This document shows, piece after piece, positions 22,101 through 33,000 of a stretch of DNA of 64,000 nt. The position numbers were made by a program, and so were the translations under genes. Every line of letters begins with the position of its first letter. The stretch's first letter is position 1. A model generated the notes under the pieces. That model made no database searches and was not told where the DNA came from. It saw only the letters and a program-made list of their open reading frames with translations. Source of the stretch: an uncultured Aquimarina sp. (GTDB lineage Bacteria > Bacteroidota > Bacteroidia > Flavobacteriales > Flavobacteriaceae); NCBI RefSeq assembly GCF_947496855.1, contig NZ_CANMED010000004.1, positions 579,285 to 643,284 on the forward strand, in the 5' to 3' direction.

Positions 22101-25100
22101 GCTAATTGATTAGACAATTCATCTAATTCTCTATAGGTAAGTTCTTTTCTCTCAAAAACTAATGCTGTGGCATCTGGAGTTTCATTAACCTTAGCAACAA
22201 ATAGTTCTACTATATTTTTATCATTAACACACTCTTTTTGATTAGTACTAAAATCATTTAATAATTCCTTTTTTTCTGATTCGTTTAAATACCCTAGTTT
22301 AGAAATACTCTCACTAGAATCGAGTATACAGTTTTCTATAAAGTTTTCTAAATGTATAATTAACTTTTGAATGAAAGTTATCTCATAGATATCTGTATTA
22401 TATTCTAAATGCAGCGATAATTGGCCTTCTTCTTGAGAAAAAATAAAACTTAAATCAAACTGACTTGATTTTCTATAGTTATCAGTATACGGTTTTATAT
22501 CTAGTTCGTCCTTTGCTACTGACTTTGACGAAAACAAATCCTGTTGGTTTTGCAATACTACCATAACATCAAATAATGGAGATCTAGCTGTATCTCGCTG
22601 TACCCCTAATTGATCTACTAAGCTATCAAATGGATAATCCTGATGTGAATACGCATCTAACAATGTAGTATTTTGAATATCTAACAAATCATTAAAAGAT
22701 GTAGATGATTCAAAATTGGTACGAATTGCTAGCGTATTGAGGTATAATCCTATTTGATTTTCTAGATCCGTATGATCTCTTCCTGCTACTGGTGTTCCCA
22801 AAACAATGTCTTGGGTATTGGTATATCGGGAAAGCAACCCGTTAATACCAGCCATTAACAACACAAATAAACTGGTTTTATTTTTTTTCGAAAACAATTC
22901 TAATTCGGAAGTCCAATTTTTTGAAAAACGATATGTTAACGAATCTCCATTATATGTTTTGGTTTTTGGTCTTGTTTTGCTGGTTGGGAGTTCTAAAACT
23001 GGCAAATCTCCTTTATACTTATCCAACCAATACTCCTTTGCAGTTTCCAATTTAGATTGTTGTTCTTCTCCTGCCATCCATTCTGAATAGTCTTTATACT
23101 GAATAGATAATTCTGGTAATGTATAATCAACTCCTTGTACCAAAGCTTTATAAATTAGCATAAACTCTGCACTCATTACCTCAATTGACCAACCATCACT
23201 TATGATATGGTGCATATTGAATGCTAACAACTGATCATCCGAAGCTAATTCAATTAAGCGTAATGTAATTAAAGGTGCTTGATTCAAATCAAAAACGTGC
23301 TTATTATTCTTATCAAGAATAGATGCTATTTTTTGATCTTGATTCTCTGTAGTAATAGCGCTAAGATCATCTACAGGAATATTAGTTTTAATAGCAGACA
23401 ATGGCAAAATATGTTGTCTGGTTTCTCCGTCATTATTACTTCTAAAACATGTTCGTAAACTCTCATGTCTGTCGATTAATAACTTAAAAGCTTCTCTTAA
23501 CACATCAATATTTACATTTCCATTTAATCGATAAATACCTGGAATATTATATGCCACGCTTCCCTCTGGAAACTGACTTAACGTCCATAAACGTCGCTGC
23601 GATGATGTTAATACATAATTATCTTGTTCCTTGGCTTTGGGAATAGTAATATATCTGTTTTTCTTTGCAAGAGTAATTATACCGTTTACGGTAGGGTTTA
23701 GGAACATATCTTTTGTGCTCAATTCTAAGCCTAACTCTTTTTTTATTTTATTAAGTATCAAAACTACTTTAAGACTATGCCCTCCTAATTCAAAGAAATT
23801 ATCAGTGGTCCCTATATTCTCAACCCCCAGAACTTCTTCCCATATCGTTACTAATTGTTTTTCTAATTTTGTAACAGGTGCAACGTATGCTCTCTGGATA
23901 CTATCTTCATTCTCAACAGCGGGTAGTACTTTCTTATCGATCTTACCATTAGGAGTTAAAGGAAACTTATCTAATACCACAAAATAGTTTGGAATCATAT
24001 ATTCAGGTAATTCAGCACTTAATGTTGCACGTAATACAGATTTATCAACTAACTCACTAACCAAATAAGCGACTAATACTTGATCCCCACCCAATTCTTT
24101 AACTATAACTACAGCTTGATCAACATCCTCCTGATGTTCTAAAACATGTTCTATTTCACCTAACTCAATACGATGACCTCTAACTTTTACCTGACTATCT
24201 TTTCGCCCTAAAAACAAAATAGTACCATCGGATTGCCACTTTCCTAAGTCTCCTGTTTTGTATAACTTCTTTCCTTCTAGAAAAGGATGATTTATAAATT
24301 TTTCATCTGTGAGTTCTTGTTTATGTAGATACCCCCTCGATAATCCATCTCCAGAAATACAAATTTCGCCTATTACACCAATAGGTTGCGCCGATAACGC
24401 TTCTGACAAGATATAAAATTGAGTATTATCTATAGGCTTACCGATTGGAACAGAACCACTATATTCTTGATCTATTAACTGACAACTACTATATGTTGTA
24501 TCTTCAGATGGACCATATAAATTTCTAACTTCTATCTCTAAATTCTGAAAATGCTCAGCCAATCGTATTGGAAAAGGCTCTCCAGCAAGATTAATTCCTA
24601 CTACATTATCAAATGAAATGTTTTTCTCTAATAATGATTGAATAACAGAGGGGACTGTATTTATAAATATCTTGGTATCTTTATTTAGATAATCTCCTAT
24701 ACATAAACCATTATCTAGTAAACGTATTGGTTTACCTATACTTAAGGGATAGAAAAACTCGTATACGGATAAATCAAAACAATAAGAAGTTACTGCATAC
24801 AATATATCAAAATCTGTATCTCTAAATTCTCTCATCGACCAATGCAACATCGATGATGCATTTTTATGGGTTATCATCACCCCTTTTGGCGCGCCTGTTG
24901 AGCCCGATGTGTAAATCACATAAGCAAGCGTATCTGATGTAATACTTATTTCCGGAAGGGTATTACTTATACCATCTGCATTTCTAAATGCTGTTAATAC
25001 ATCTTGATCAATAGTAACTTTGCAATTACTATCATTTTCTATATAAGATATCCGTTGCGCTGGATAATTAGGGTCAATAGGTACATAAGCCGCACCTGTC

Positions 25101-26902
25101 TTTAATACTGCCAATATAGAAATCAATAACCATTCGCTACGATCTAATTTTACTCCCACCAGTTCTTCTGTTTTCAGATTATACTGATGTAATAAATAAT
25201 GAGCCAACTCATTAGAAACCTCATCCAACTCACCATATGTAAATTCTTTACTCTCATGTATTACAGCAACATGCTCTGGATTTTTTGCTGCTTGCGCTAC
25301 AAATAAATCTATAATAGAACTATCGGGAATATTAAAAGAGGTATCATTAAAGTCATAAAACAACTGGTTCTCTTCAGAGGCTTCTAAGTAATTGAGTGTG
25401 GCTACTTTTTGGTTTGGGTTGTTTATTCCCCGTATTATAAAATTATCTAAATGAACACATAATCTTTCTATAAAATCTAACTCATAAACATCTGTATTAT
25501 ATTCTATGTTTACAGATAATTGATCTTCTTTTTCTGAAAAAATAAAACTGATATCAAATTTGCTAAATGAGGCCTGCTTATTTCGATAAGGTGATATTTC
25601 AATACCGTTTAAACGCAAACTATCCGATGCAAATAATTCTTGTTGGTTTTGTAGTACCACCATAACATCAAATAGAGCTGAACGACTAATATCTCTTGTG
25701 ATTGCTAAATCGTCAATTAAACTATCAAAAGGATACTCCTGATGTGAATACGCATCTAATAATGTAGTTTTCTGTATGGATACTAAATCCTTAAAACTAG
25801 ATGCTAATTCCAATTCTGTGCGAACCGCTAAGGTATTTAAATACAAACCTACCTGATTTTCTAAATCAGCATGTTCTCTTCCTGCGACTGGTGTGCCTAA
25901 AATGATATCTCTAGTGTTGGTATATCTGGAAAACAATCCATTAATCCCAGCCATTAGCAACATAAATAAAGTAGCCTCTTTTTGCTGAGCGTATGCTTTT
26001 AATCGAGAAGTACTTTGTTTTGAAAATGAATATGTAATATTTGACCCATTATACGTTTTTATCTTCGGTCTTATTTTACTTGTTGGGAGTTCTAAAATGG
26101 GTAAATCCCCTTTAAATTTATCTAACCAAAAAGACTTAGATTTTTCCGATTCTAATCGTTTGGTAGCGCTGTTTTGCCATGCTGCATAATCTTTATATTG
26201 AATGGATAGCTCTGGTAATGTTATTTCTTTTCCTAGAATTAAACTGTTATAAATTAGTACAAATTCTCTACTCAACACTCCCATTGACCATCCATCCCCG
26301 ATAATATGATGCATATTCAGAAGTAAGACATGTTCTTGATCAGATATCTTAACCACTTCTCCTATAAATAATGGCCCTTTCTCTAGGTTAAAAACATGTT
26401 CTTGAACAGTTTTTGAATGATTTTTCAGAAGCTCGTCAGAACTATTATCACTTACATCTAAAAATTTTAATTCTCCAAAATACTGTTCTATAGAAACTAT
26501 ATATTGTCCTAATTCTCCATTTTCATTTTCCTTGAAAATCGTTCGTAAGCTTTCATGTCGTCCTACTAACTTTAAAAATGCTAGAGATAATGTATCAATA
26601 TCTACTATTCCCGAAAATTTAAAAGCATCAAAAATATTATAGGCGATATTACCTTCTTCCAATTGACTCAAAGCCCATAGACGTCTTTGAGAAGAAGTTA
26701 ACTCATAAAACTCTTTCTTTTCTGCTACAAGAATAGTTTCAGATGAAGAAAGCAGTTTGATTAACTGATCCTTATGAGCTTTAATATCCTCAATAATTTC
26801 CGCAGATAATGTGCCTTTTGGAGCATTAATTTTAATATTTCCATTATCTACTTTAAGGCCAACATTTAATGACTCTAATGTATGTATTAAATTATCTATC
26901 AC
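19157..26902 (-). CDS. NRPS2: docking domain-C-A(Ala-like)-T-C-A(Leu)-T-C(atypical)
   Basis: The reading frame starts with GTG at 26900-26902 and gives 2581 residues. Residues 1-55 form a clear TubC-type N-terminal docking domain. Then follow C (HHIIGDG), A (about 510-1000), T, C (about 1100-1530, HHIISDG), A (about 1550-2040), T and a terminal C domain (about 2140-2575) with HHIIGDF, in which the motif's Gly is replaced by Phe. The A codes read DLYNNALTYK, which resembles Ala-type codes, and DAWYLGNVVK, one residue from the Leu code DAWFLGNVVK. Both A domains are very close relatives of modules 4 and 3 of NRPS1. The docking domain fits acceptance from NRPS1. The terminal C domain abuts another C domain at the start of NRPS3. 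The Leu call is good; the Ala call is tentative. Confidence 0.95.
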   Translation of the reverse strand: MIDNLIHTLESLNVGLKVDNGNIKINAPKGTLSAEIIEDIKAHKDQLIKLLSSSETILVAEKKEFYELTSSQRRLWALSQLEEGNIAYNIFDAFKFSGIVDIDTLSLAFLKLVGRHESLRTIFKENENGELGQYIVSIEQYFGELKFLDVSDNSSDELLKNHSKTVQEHVFNLEKGPLFIGEVVKISDQEHVLLLNMHHIIGDGWSMGVLSREFVLIYNSLILGKEITLPELSIQYKDYAAWQNSATKRLESEKSKSFWLDKFKGDLPILELPTSKIRPKIKTYNGSNITYSFSKQSTSRLKAYAQQKEATLFMLLMAGINGLFSRYTNTRDIILGTPVAGREHADLENQVGLYLNTLAVRTELELASSFKDLVSIQKTTLLDAYSHQEYPFDSLIDDLAITRDISRSALFDVMVVLQNQQELFASDSLRLNGIEISPYRNKQASFSKFDISFIFSEKEDQLSVNIEYNTDVYELDFIERLCVHLDNFIIRGINNPNQKVATLNYLEASEENQLFYDFNDTSFNIPDSSIIDLFVAQAAKNPEHVAVIHESKEFTYGELDEVSNELAHYLLHQYNLKTEELVGVKLDRSEWLLISILAVLKTGAAYVPIDPNYPAQRISYIENDSNCKVTIDQDVLTAFRNADGISNTLPEISITSDTLAYVIYTSGSTGAPKGVMITHKNASSMLHWSMREFRDTDFDILYAVTSYCFDLSVYEFFYPLSIGKPIRLLDNGLCIGDYLNKDTKIFINTVPSVIQSLLEKNISFDNVVGINLAGEPFPIRLAEHFQNLEIEVRNLYGPSEDTTYSSCQLIDQEYSGSVPIGKPIDNTQFYILSEALSAQPIGVIGEICISGDGLSRGYLHKQELTDEKFINHPFLEGKKLYKTGDLGKWQSDGTILFLGRKDSQVKVRGHRIELGEIEHVLEHQEDVDQAVVIVKELGGDQVLVAYLVSELVDKSVLRATLSAELPEYMIPNYFVVLDKFPLTPNGKIDKKVLPAVENEDSIQRAYVAPVTKLEKQLVTIWEEVLGVENIGTTDNFFELGGHSLKVVLILNKIKKELGLELSTKDMFLNPTVNGIITLAKKNRYITIPKAKEQDNYVLTSSQRRLWTLSQFPEGSVAYNIPGIYRLNGNVNIDVLREAFKLLIDRHESLRTCFRSNNDGETRQHILPLSAIKTNIPVDDLSAITTENQDQKIASILDKNNKHVFDLNQAPLITLRLIELASDDQLLAFNMHHIISDGWSIEVMSAEFMLIYKALVQGVDYTLPELSIQYKDYSEWMAGEEQQSKLETAKEYWLDKYKGDLPVLELPTSKTRPKTKTYNGDSLTYRFSKNWTSELELFSKKNKTSLFVLLMAGINGLLSRYTNTQDIVLGTPVAGRDHTDLENQIGLYLNTLAIRTNFESSTSFNDLLDIQNTTLLDAYSHQDYPFDSLVDQLGVQRDTARSPLFDVMVVLQNQQDLFSSKSVAKDELDIKPYTDNYRKSSQFDLSFIFSQEEGQLSLHLEYNTDIYEITFIQKLIIHLENFIENCILDSSESISKLGYLNESEKKELLNDFSTNQKECVNDKNIVELFVAKVNETPDATALVFERKELTYRELDELSNQLAHYLLENHELSIEDLVAVKLERTEWLVISLLAVLKTGCAYVPIDTTYPQQRINYIEEDSNCKITIDKNFLEVFQREENLSKSLPQVDISPSNLAYIIYTSGSTGKPKGVMIEHKSLSNLCSWHVSEYNLDASSRGSLYAGIGFDASVWEIYPYLLSGGSLYPISNQEVRYDTGLLTGFLRDHEITHAYLPTKICEDLVIQDVVLGNTKILTGGEALKLPENSNNLKIYNNYGPSENTVVTTSFDLKDRTGESIPIGRPIVNTQVYVLSENLELQPIGVTGEICISGEGLSRGYLNRPELTKEKFIDNPFVKGTRLYKTGDLGKWLQDGSIEFVGRKDNQVKIRGYRVELGEIEQVLLGIASVCQAVIVDHEVEKEKVLVAYVVGNEDLDKQALRIGLSNELPEYMVPNYYVEIDELPLTSNGKVDKKALPKITDQDLVKEEYVAAVTKEEKQLVLIWEEILGIKNIGVTDNFFELGGHSLKIMVLINKINQKFNIEITAGEVYRNMTILRLSKLLKSKNSIVFNEIPSIQSQEDGYMMSNEQLRMWLASQTSTGSKAHNIETGYKIEGKFDVETFKKSVQYLLDRHEALRTSFSINKKGDVVQYISHRVDVNSVVTYVSQDQLITGSYVDELLESFNHFVFDLDTSPLFRVLLIQKNEEEYILAYMMHHIIGDFSSDEILNKELAYVYDRIYNGKNIELPKLKVQYKDYVKWIKNRINENEFQAQSEFWKSHLKDVQQEKKWHKQVTVDDFRGAHFTEIFDKKLTDSIEEYCKSNDRGLMSLIASALGVLIHKASGQKDILISVPISLRNHPDLMDQVGLYLNLMPYNVHINPFDKIEELLQKSSDNQINMIDSSFYPFDAILDDFQSLNGFSLVNRIDVCLNVINRDQESINRGDFGEFTFKSQPQELKKSKFPICFYIHQEENKISYTIEYQTTIFNKKEVSILAKRFCKCVELLLKDSEKEINTIHLIDKKTIPVFGI

Positions 26903-27022
26903 AATATTTGGTTTTCAAGTTAATCTGGAATGTAATTACAGATTCAAACAAGGCATAATCATGGTTTGATGATCAGTTACCTATAGATTTTATGCATTTA
27001 TATGAATGAATATAGAATAAGG

Positions 27023-27040
27023 GTAAATCAAAAGATTTAC
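27023..27040. repeat. Small hairpin in the NRPS1-NRPS2 gap
   Basis: GTAAATC (27023-27029) and GATTTAC (27034-27040) are a perfect 7-bp inverted repeat with an AAAA loop. A T-run facing an A-run lies at about 27063-27081, just after the NRPS1 stop codon in the sense of transcription. Neither looks like a strong terminator because the stems have little GC. The rest of 26903-27086 shows no gene and no consensus promoter. Confidence 0.35.
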
Positions 27041-27086
27041 ATTTCAATCCAGGGTTCTAACTGTTTTTTTTTAGAAAAAAAGAAAT

Positions 27087-30000
27087 TTATATAGTTACCT
27101 CTTCAAGGTTATCGGCATTAGTTAATTCTAATTGATTCTGAAAAACAATGAATTTTAATTTAGTTGAGATTCCAGCTATATCCTGAGTTTCATACAGGTC
27201 CTGAATAGAGAATAATGTATTGAAAGTTTTGTTTATCTTATTGATAAGCACTGTTGCTTTTAAACTATTTCCTCCTAATTCAAAGAAGTTATCAGTAACA
27301 CCAACTCCATTCACTTTTAAAACCTCTTCCCAGATTCCTACTAATTGCTTTTCTATTGCAGTACTAGGAGCAACATATTCATTTCTAAATATATCTTTCC
27401 CTATTACTTCTGGAAGCGCTTTCTTATCAATTTTACCATTGGGAGTTAATGGAAATGAGTCTAATACTTGAAAATAATCAGGAATCATATAATCTGGTAA
27501 ATATGTCCTTAAATTAGATTTTAGTTCTTGTTTATTAATATCTGCTGAACCAATCAAATAAGATACTAGAACATTATCACCTTGAATTTCTTTTACAAGA
27601 ACCAGTGCTTGCTGGATATTTTCTTGTTCTACCAGTACATTCTCAATTTCTCCTAATTCAATTCGATATCCTCTAATTTTCACTTGATCATCTTTACGAC
27701 CTATAAATTCTATAGTGCCATCCGACAACCATCTGCCTAAATCTCCTGTTTTGTATAATTTTTTTCCGTTTATGAAAGGATGATCAATAAATTTTTCTTT
27801 CGTTAATTCAGGTTTATTCAAGTATCCTTTGGACAATCCATCTCCAGAAATACAAATTTCGCCTATTACACCAATAGGTTGCAACGCAAGATCATCAGAT
27901 AAAATATAAAACTGCGTGTTATCTATGGGAGCTCCAATCGGCGTAGATCGTTCATAGTACCTTTCAATTTTTTGACAACTACTATAGGTAGTATCTTCTG
28001 ATGGCCCGTATAAATTGCGAACTTCTATATCTGTGGATAAAAACTTATTAGTAAATGATACAGGGAATGGTTCTCCTGCCAAATTAACGCCTACAACATT
28101 AGAGAAAGAAACTTCGGTATCAAATAAAGTTTGCAAAACTGAAGGCACGGTATTAATTAACACATTTTGATCTCGATCTAAATGCTTCTCAATTTCTAAC
28201 CCACTAGATAAAATTCGAATCTTTTTACCAACACTTAAAGGGTAAAATATTTCATAAACGGATAAATCAAAACAATGCGAAGTAACTGCATACATCATAT
28301 CAAACCCGGTAGTTTTAAACTCTCTTCTTGACCAATTTAACATATTCACTGCATTGTTATGAGTGAGCATGACTCCTTTTGGAGCACCAGTAGAACCAGA
28401 CGTATAGATTACATACGCTAAATTTGATGGTTTTATACTTATCTTGGGAAGTTTTTTGTAAATAATATCTTCTTCCATTGATAAAGTAAGTAACTCTCTA
28501 TCTATAGTAACCTTACAATTACTATCATTTTCGATATAGTCTATTCGCTGTTGCGGATACTCCGGATCTATAGGTACATAAGCTCCACCTGTTTTTAATA
28601 CAGCAAGTAATGATACTACTAACCACTCGTCTCTATGCAATTTTACACCTATCAAATCCTCTTGTTTAATATCATATTTGGACATTAAGAAATTAGCTAG
28701 TTGATTTGACAATTCATCCACCTCCTCATACGTGAACTCTTGGTCTTCACAAACTATAGCAATATCGTACGGAGTCTTTAGTGCCTGTTCCGTAAATAAA
28801 TCAACAATAGTCCTATCGTTTACGGTCTCTACTGTAGTTGCATTAAAATCATATAATAACTTTTGCTGTTCTGCATCACTTACATAATTGATTTTGGAAA
28901 TTGGTTTATTGGAATTATAAATACAGTTCGTTATAAAATTATCTAAATGAAAAATCAAATTTTCTACAAAATTAGCGTCATAAACATCTGTGTTATATTC
29001 CAGTTGTAACGACAATTGCCCTTCTTTTTCTGAAAAAATAAAACTCATATCAAACTGACTCACATTTCTACGATGCTCTAAATAAGGTCTTATTTCTAGT
29101 CCATCAATTTTTAAGGATTCCGAAGAAAATAAATCTTGCTGATTCTGCAATATTACTAAGATATCGAATAATGCAGAACGACTTGTATCCCGTTGTACAT
29201 CTAAATCATCTACTAAAACATCTAACGGATACTCCTGATGAGAATATGCATCTAATAAAATCCCTTTCTGAAGGTTTACCAAATCATTAAAACAAATTGT
29301 GTTATCAAATTGTGTTCGGATTGCTAGGGTATTAAGATATAACCCTATTTGATTTTCTAGCTCTAAATGATCTCTTCCGGCAACTGGTGTTCCTAAAATG
29401 ATATCATTACTATTTGTATATCGAGATAACAATCCATTAATACCTGCCATCAACACCATGAATATACTAACTTCATTTTGTTCTGAAAATAACTGTAGTT
29501 GTTCACTTACATCTTTAGAAAGATTGTGTATGATACTATCGCCGTTATAGGTTTTTATTTTTGGTCTCTTTTTATTGGTAGGTAATTCCATTACTGGTAA
29601 TTCTCCTTTAAACTGCTCTAACCAATATTCTTTAGAGGTATTTAATTTATTTTGTCGTTCTTTTGATAATAACCAGGCTGCATAATCCTTATATTGAATG
29701 GATAATTTGGATAATTGAATATCCGTATTATGAACTAAACTATTATACGTCAGCATCAATTCTTGTTGTAAGATTTCCATAGACCAACCATCACTTATAA
29801 TATGATGCATATTGAATACCAATAAATGTCTATCTGAAGAAATCTTAAGTACTTCTAGTTTTACCAAAAGTCCTTTTTCTAAATCAAACTGATGTTGGTG
29901 ATTTTTATCAATAATAGTTTTTATTGACAAATCCTGGTTTTTACAGGTACAAAGATCAAACGTATTAATACTAAAATCAATCGTATTAACATCCATAATA

Positions 30001-33000
30001 TGTTGACGAACCTCTTCGTTATCATTTCTCTTAAAAACAGTACGTAAACTTTCATGTCTGGAAATAAGATTTAGAAAAGCATTGGAAAGTTGATCTACAT
30101 CTAATATACCCTTTATGTCTGTAACCCCAGAAATGTTATAGGCAATGTTTCCTTCCTTAAATTGACTCAAAACCCATAAACGCCTTTGAGAAGAAGTTAA
30201 TGCATAATTGTCTTGATTTTCAACTAATGGAATAGCATCATACTTGTTTTCAATTGCATTGGATAACATCCCTATAATGGTTGGATTAAGAAATAGATCC
30301 TTGATTGACACCTCTAACCCTAAGCCTTTTTTTATCTTGTTTATAAGAATAGTCGCTTTTAGACTATGCCCTCCTAATTCAAAGAAATTATCAGTAACTC
30401 CAATATTTTCTATGTCTAAGACTTCTTGCCATATAGAAACTAATTGTTTTTCATCTTCTGTTTTAGCTGCTACAAATTCATTTCTAACAATATCCTCTTC
30501 GGTTACTTCCGGTAATGACGCTTTATCTATTTTTCCATTAGACGTCAATGGAAGCTCTTCCAATGAGACAAAATAACTGGGTACCATATATTCTGGTAAC
30601 TCTTTGCCGATTGCAGTTCTTAACTCTTGTTTGCCAACTTCCTCTTCATTAACATAATAAGCGGCCAATATGGTATCTCCTGCAATTTCTTGGGCTAAGA
30701 CAACCGCTTGTTTCATTTTAGCTTGAGATAAAATAACGTTTTCTATTTCACCTAATTCAATACGATATCCTCTTATTTTTATCTGATCATCTTTTCTTCC
30801 TAAAAACTCAACCGTACCGTCTGGCAACCATCTACCCAAATCCCCTGTTCTATATAAGCGCCTTTCTTTATTAAAAGGATGTGTTACAAACATCTCTTCT
30901 GTTAGTTCTGGACGGTTTAAATACCCTCGAGATAACCCATCCCCTGAGATACAAATTTCTCCAACAACCGAAATAGGTTGTAACTCTAGATATTCTGATA
31001 GAATATACACCTCAGTATTAGATATTGGACGCCCAATAGGTATGCTTTCTCCTATTCGATCCTTAAGGTCAAAACTAGTAGTAACCACCGTGTTTTCAGA
31101 AGGGCCATAGTTATTGTAAATCCTAAGACTATTACTATTTTCTGGTAGCTTCAGCGCCTCTCCTCCTGTTAGTATTTTAGTGTTACCCAATTCAATATTA
31201 CGATTAACCAACTCCTCACAAATCTTGGTTGGTAAGTAGGTGTGTGTTATTTTATGATCTCCTAAAAATGCTGTTAACGCATCAACATCATAACGAATCT
31301 CATGATCAGAAATCGGATATAAACTACCTCCCGAAACCAAATATGGATAAATTTCCCATACTGAAGCATCAAATCCTATACCTGCATATAAACTACCTCT
31401 ACTGGATGCTTCTAGATTATATTCAGAAATATGCCAAGAACATAGGTTTACTAAACTTTTATGCTCGATCATCACTCCTTTTGGTTTACCTGTTGATCCA
31501 GAGGTATAAATTACATATGCTAAATTCGAAGATTTTATATGTGTTTTAGGAAGCGTTTTTACTATATCTTCTTGTCGATTAAATTCTACTAGTAGATTTT
31601 CGTCTATAGTAACTACGCAATTACTATCTTTTTCTATATAATCAATACGTTGTTCCGGATACGTAGTATCAATTGGAACATACGCGCATCCTGTTTTCAA
31701 TACGGCTAGTAAAGAAATTACTAACCAATCTGTTCTTTCTAGCTTTACAGCCACTAAATCCTCTACAGATACATTATAGTTGTCTAAAATAAAGTGAGCT
31801 AATTGATTCGATAATTCATCTAATTCCTGATATGTATATTTTTTATTCTTATGAACTAATGCTATAGCAGTTGGTGTTTTAATCACCTGTTTCACAAACA
31901 AATCAACTATACTTGCTTCTTTTGAATAAACAGTTTTTGTAGCATTAAACCCTTCTAACAACTGTTGTTTTTCTGATGCTCTAAGAAATGATAATTCTGA
32001 TATATTTTGATCAGGATGCTGCATACTTTGGACTAAAAGCGATTCTAAATGAATACATAAGTTTTTTATAAAATCTAACTCATAAATGTCCGTGTTATAT
32101 TCTAAGTGCAATGATATTTGACCCGCTTGCTCAGAAAAAATAAAACTTAGATCAAACTGACTCGATTTTCTGTATTGATCCTTATATGGAGTAACATCTA
32201 ACCCTTCTATACCAACAGATTTTGATGATAATATATCTTGTTGATTTTGTAATACCACCACCACATCAAATAGTGAAGATCGACTCGTATCTCGATGTAA
32301 ATCCAACTCATCTATAAGTAGATCTAAGGAATACCTTTGGTGAGAATAAGCATTTAACAAGGTGTGTTTTTGTACAGCAATTAAATCCTTAAAGCTAATT
32401 GTAGAGTCAAAACTTGTTCTAATAGCCAACGTATTCAAATACAATCCTATTTGATGCTCTAATTCCGAATGTTCTCTACCTGCTATTGGCGTACCAATTA
32501 TAAAGTCACTACTCCCAGTATATCTAGAAAACAAACCATTGATTCCAGACATTAATGTCATAAATAAACTTACGCCTTGACTATCAGAAAAATTTCGTAA
32601 ATCTTGACTTGCCACTTCCGAAAAACTATAATCAAAACTATCTCCGTTATACGTTTTTATCTTAGGACGCGGTTTATAAGTGGGAAGCTCTAATACTGGT
32701 ATTTCTCCTTTAAAATTTTCTAACCAATAATCTCTAGAAGTTACTAATTCTTTTTCCTGTTCTTCACTGCACAACCAATCTGAGTAATCTTTATATTGAA
32801 TTGGCAATTCCGGTAAGTTAATGTCTCTATCATGTATCAAGCCATCATAGATTAACATCAACTCTTTACTTAAAACCTCCATGGACCAACCATCACTTAT
32901 AATATGATGCATATTAAATAATAATAGATGTTCTGTTGTCGACACTACGATCAATCCTAGTTTTAATAAAGGACCTGTCTCTAAATTAAAATGATTTTCA

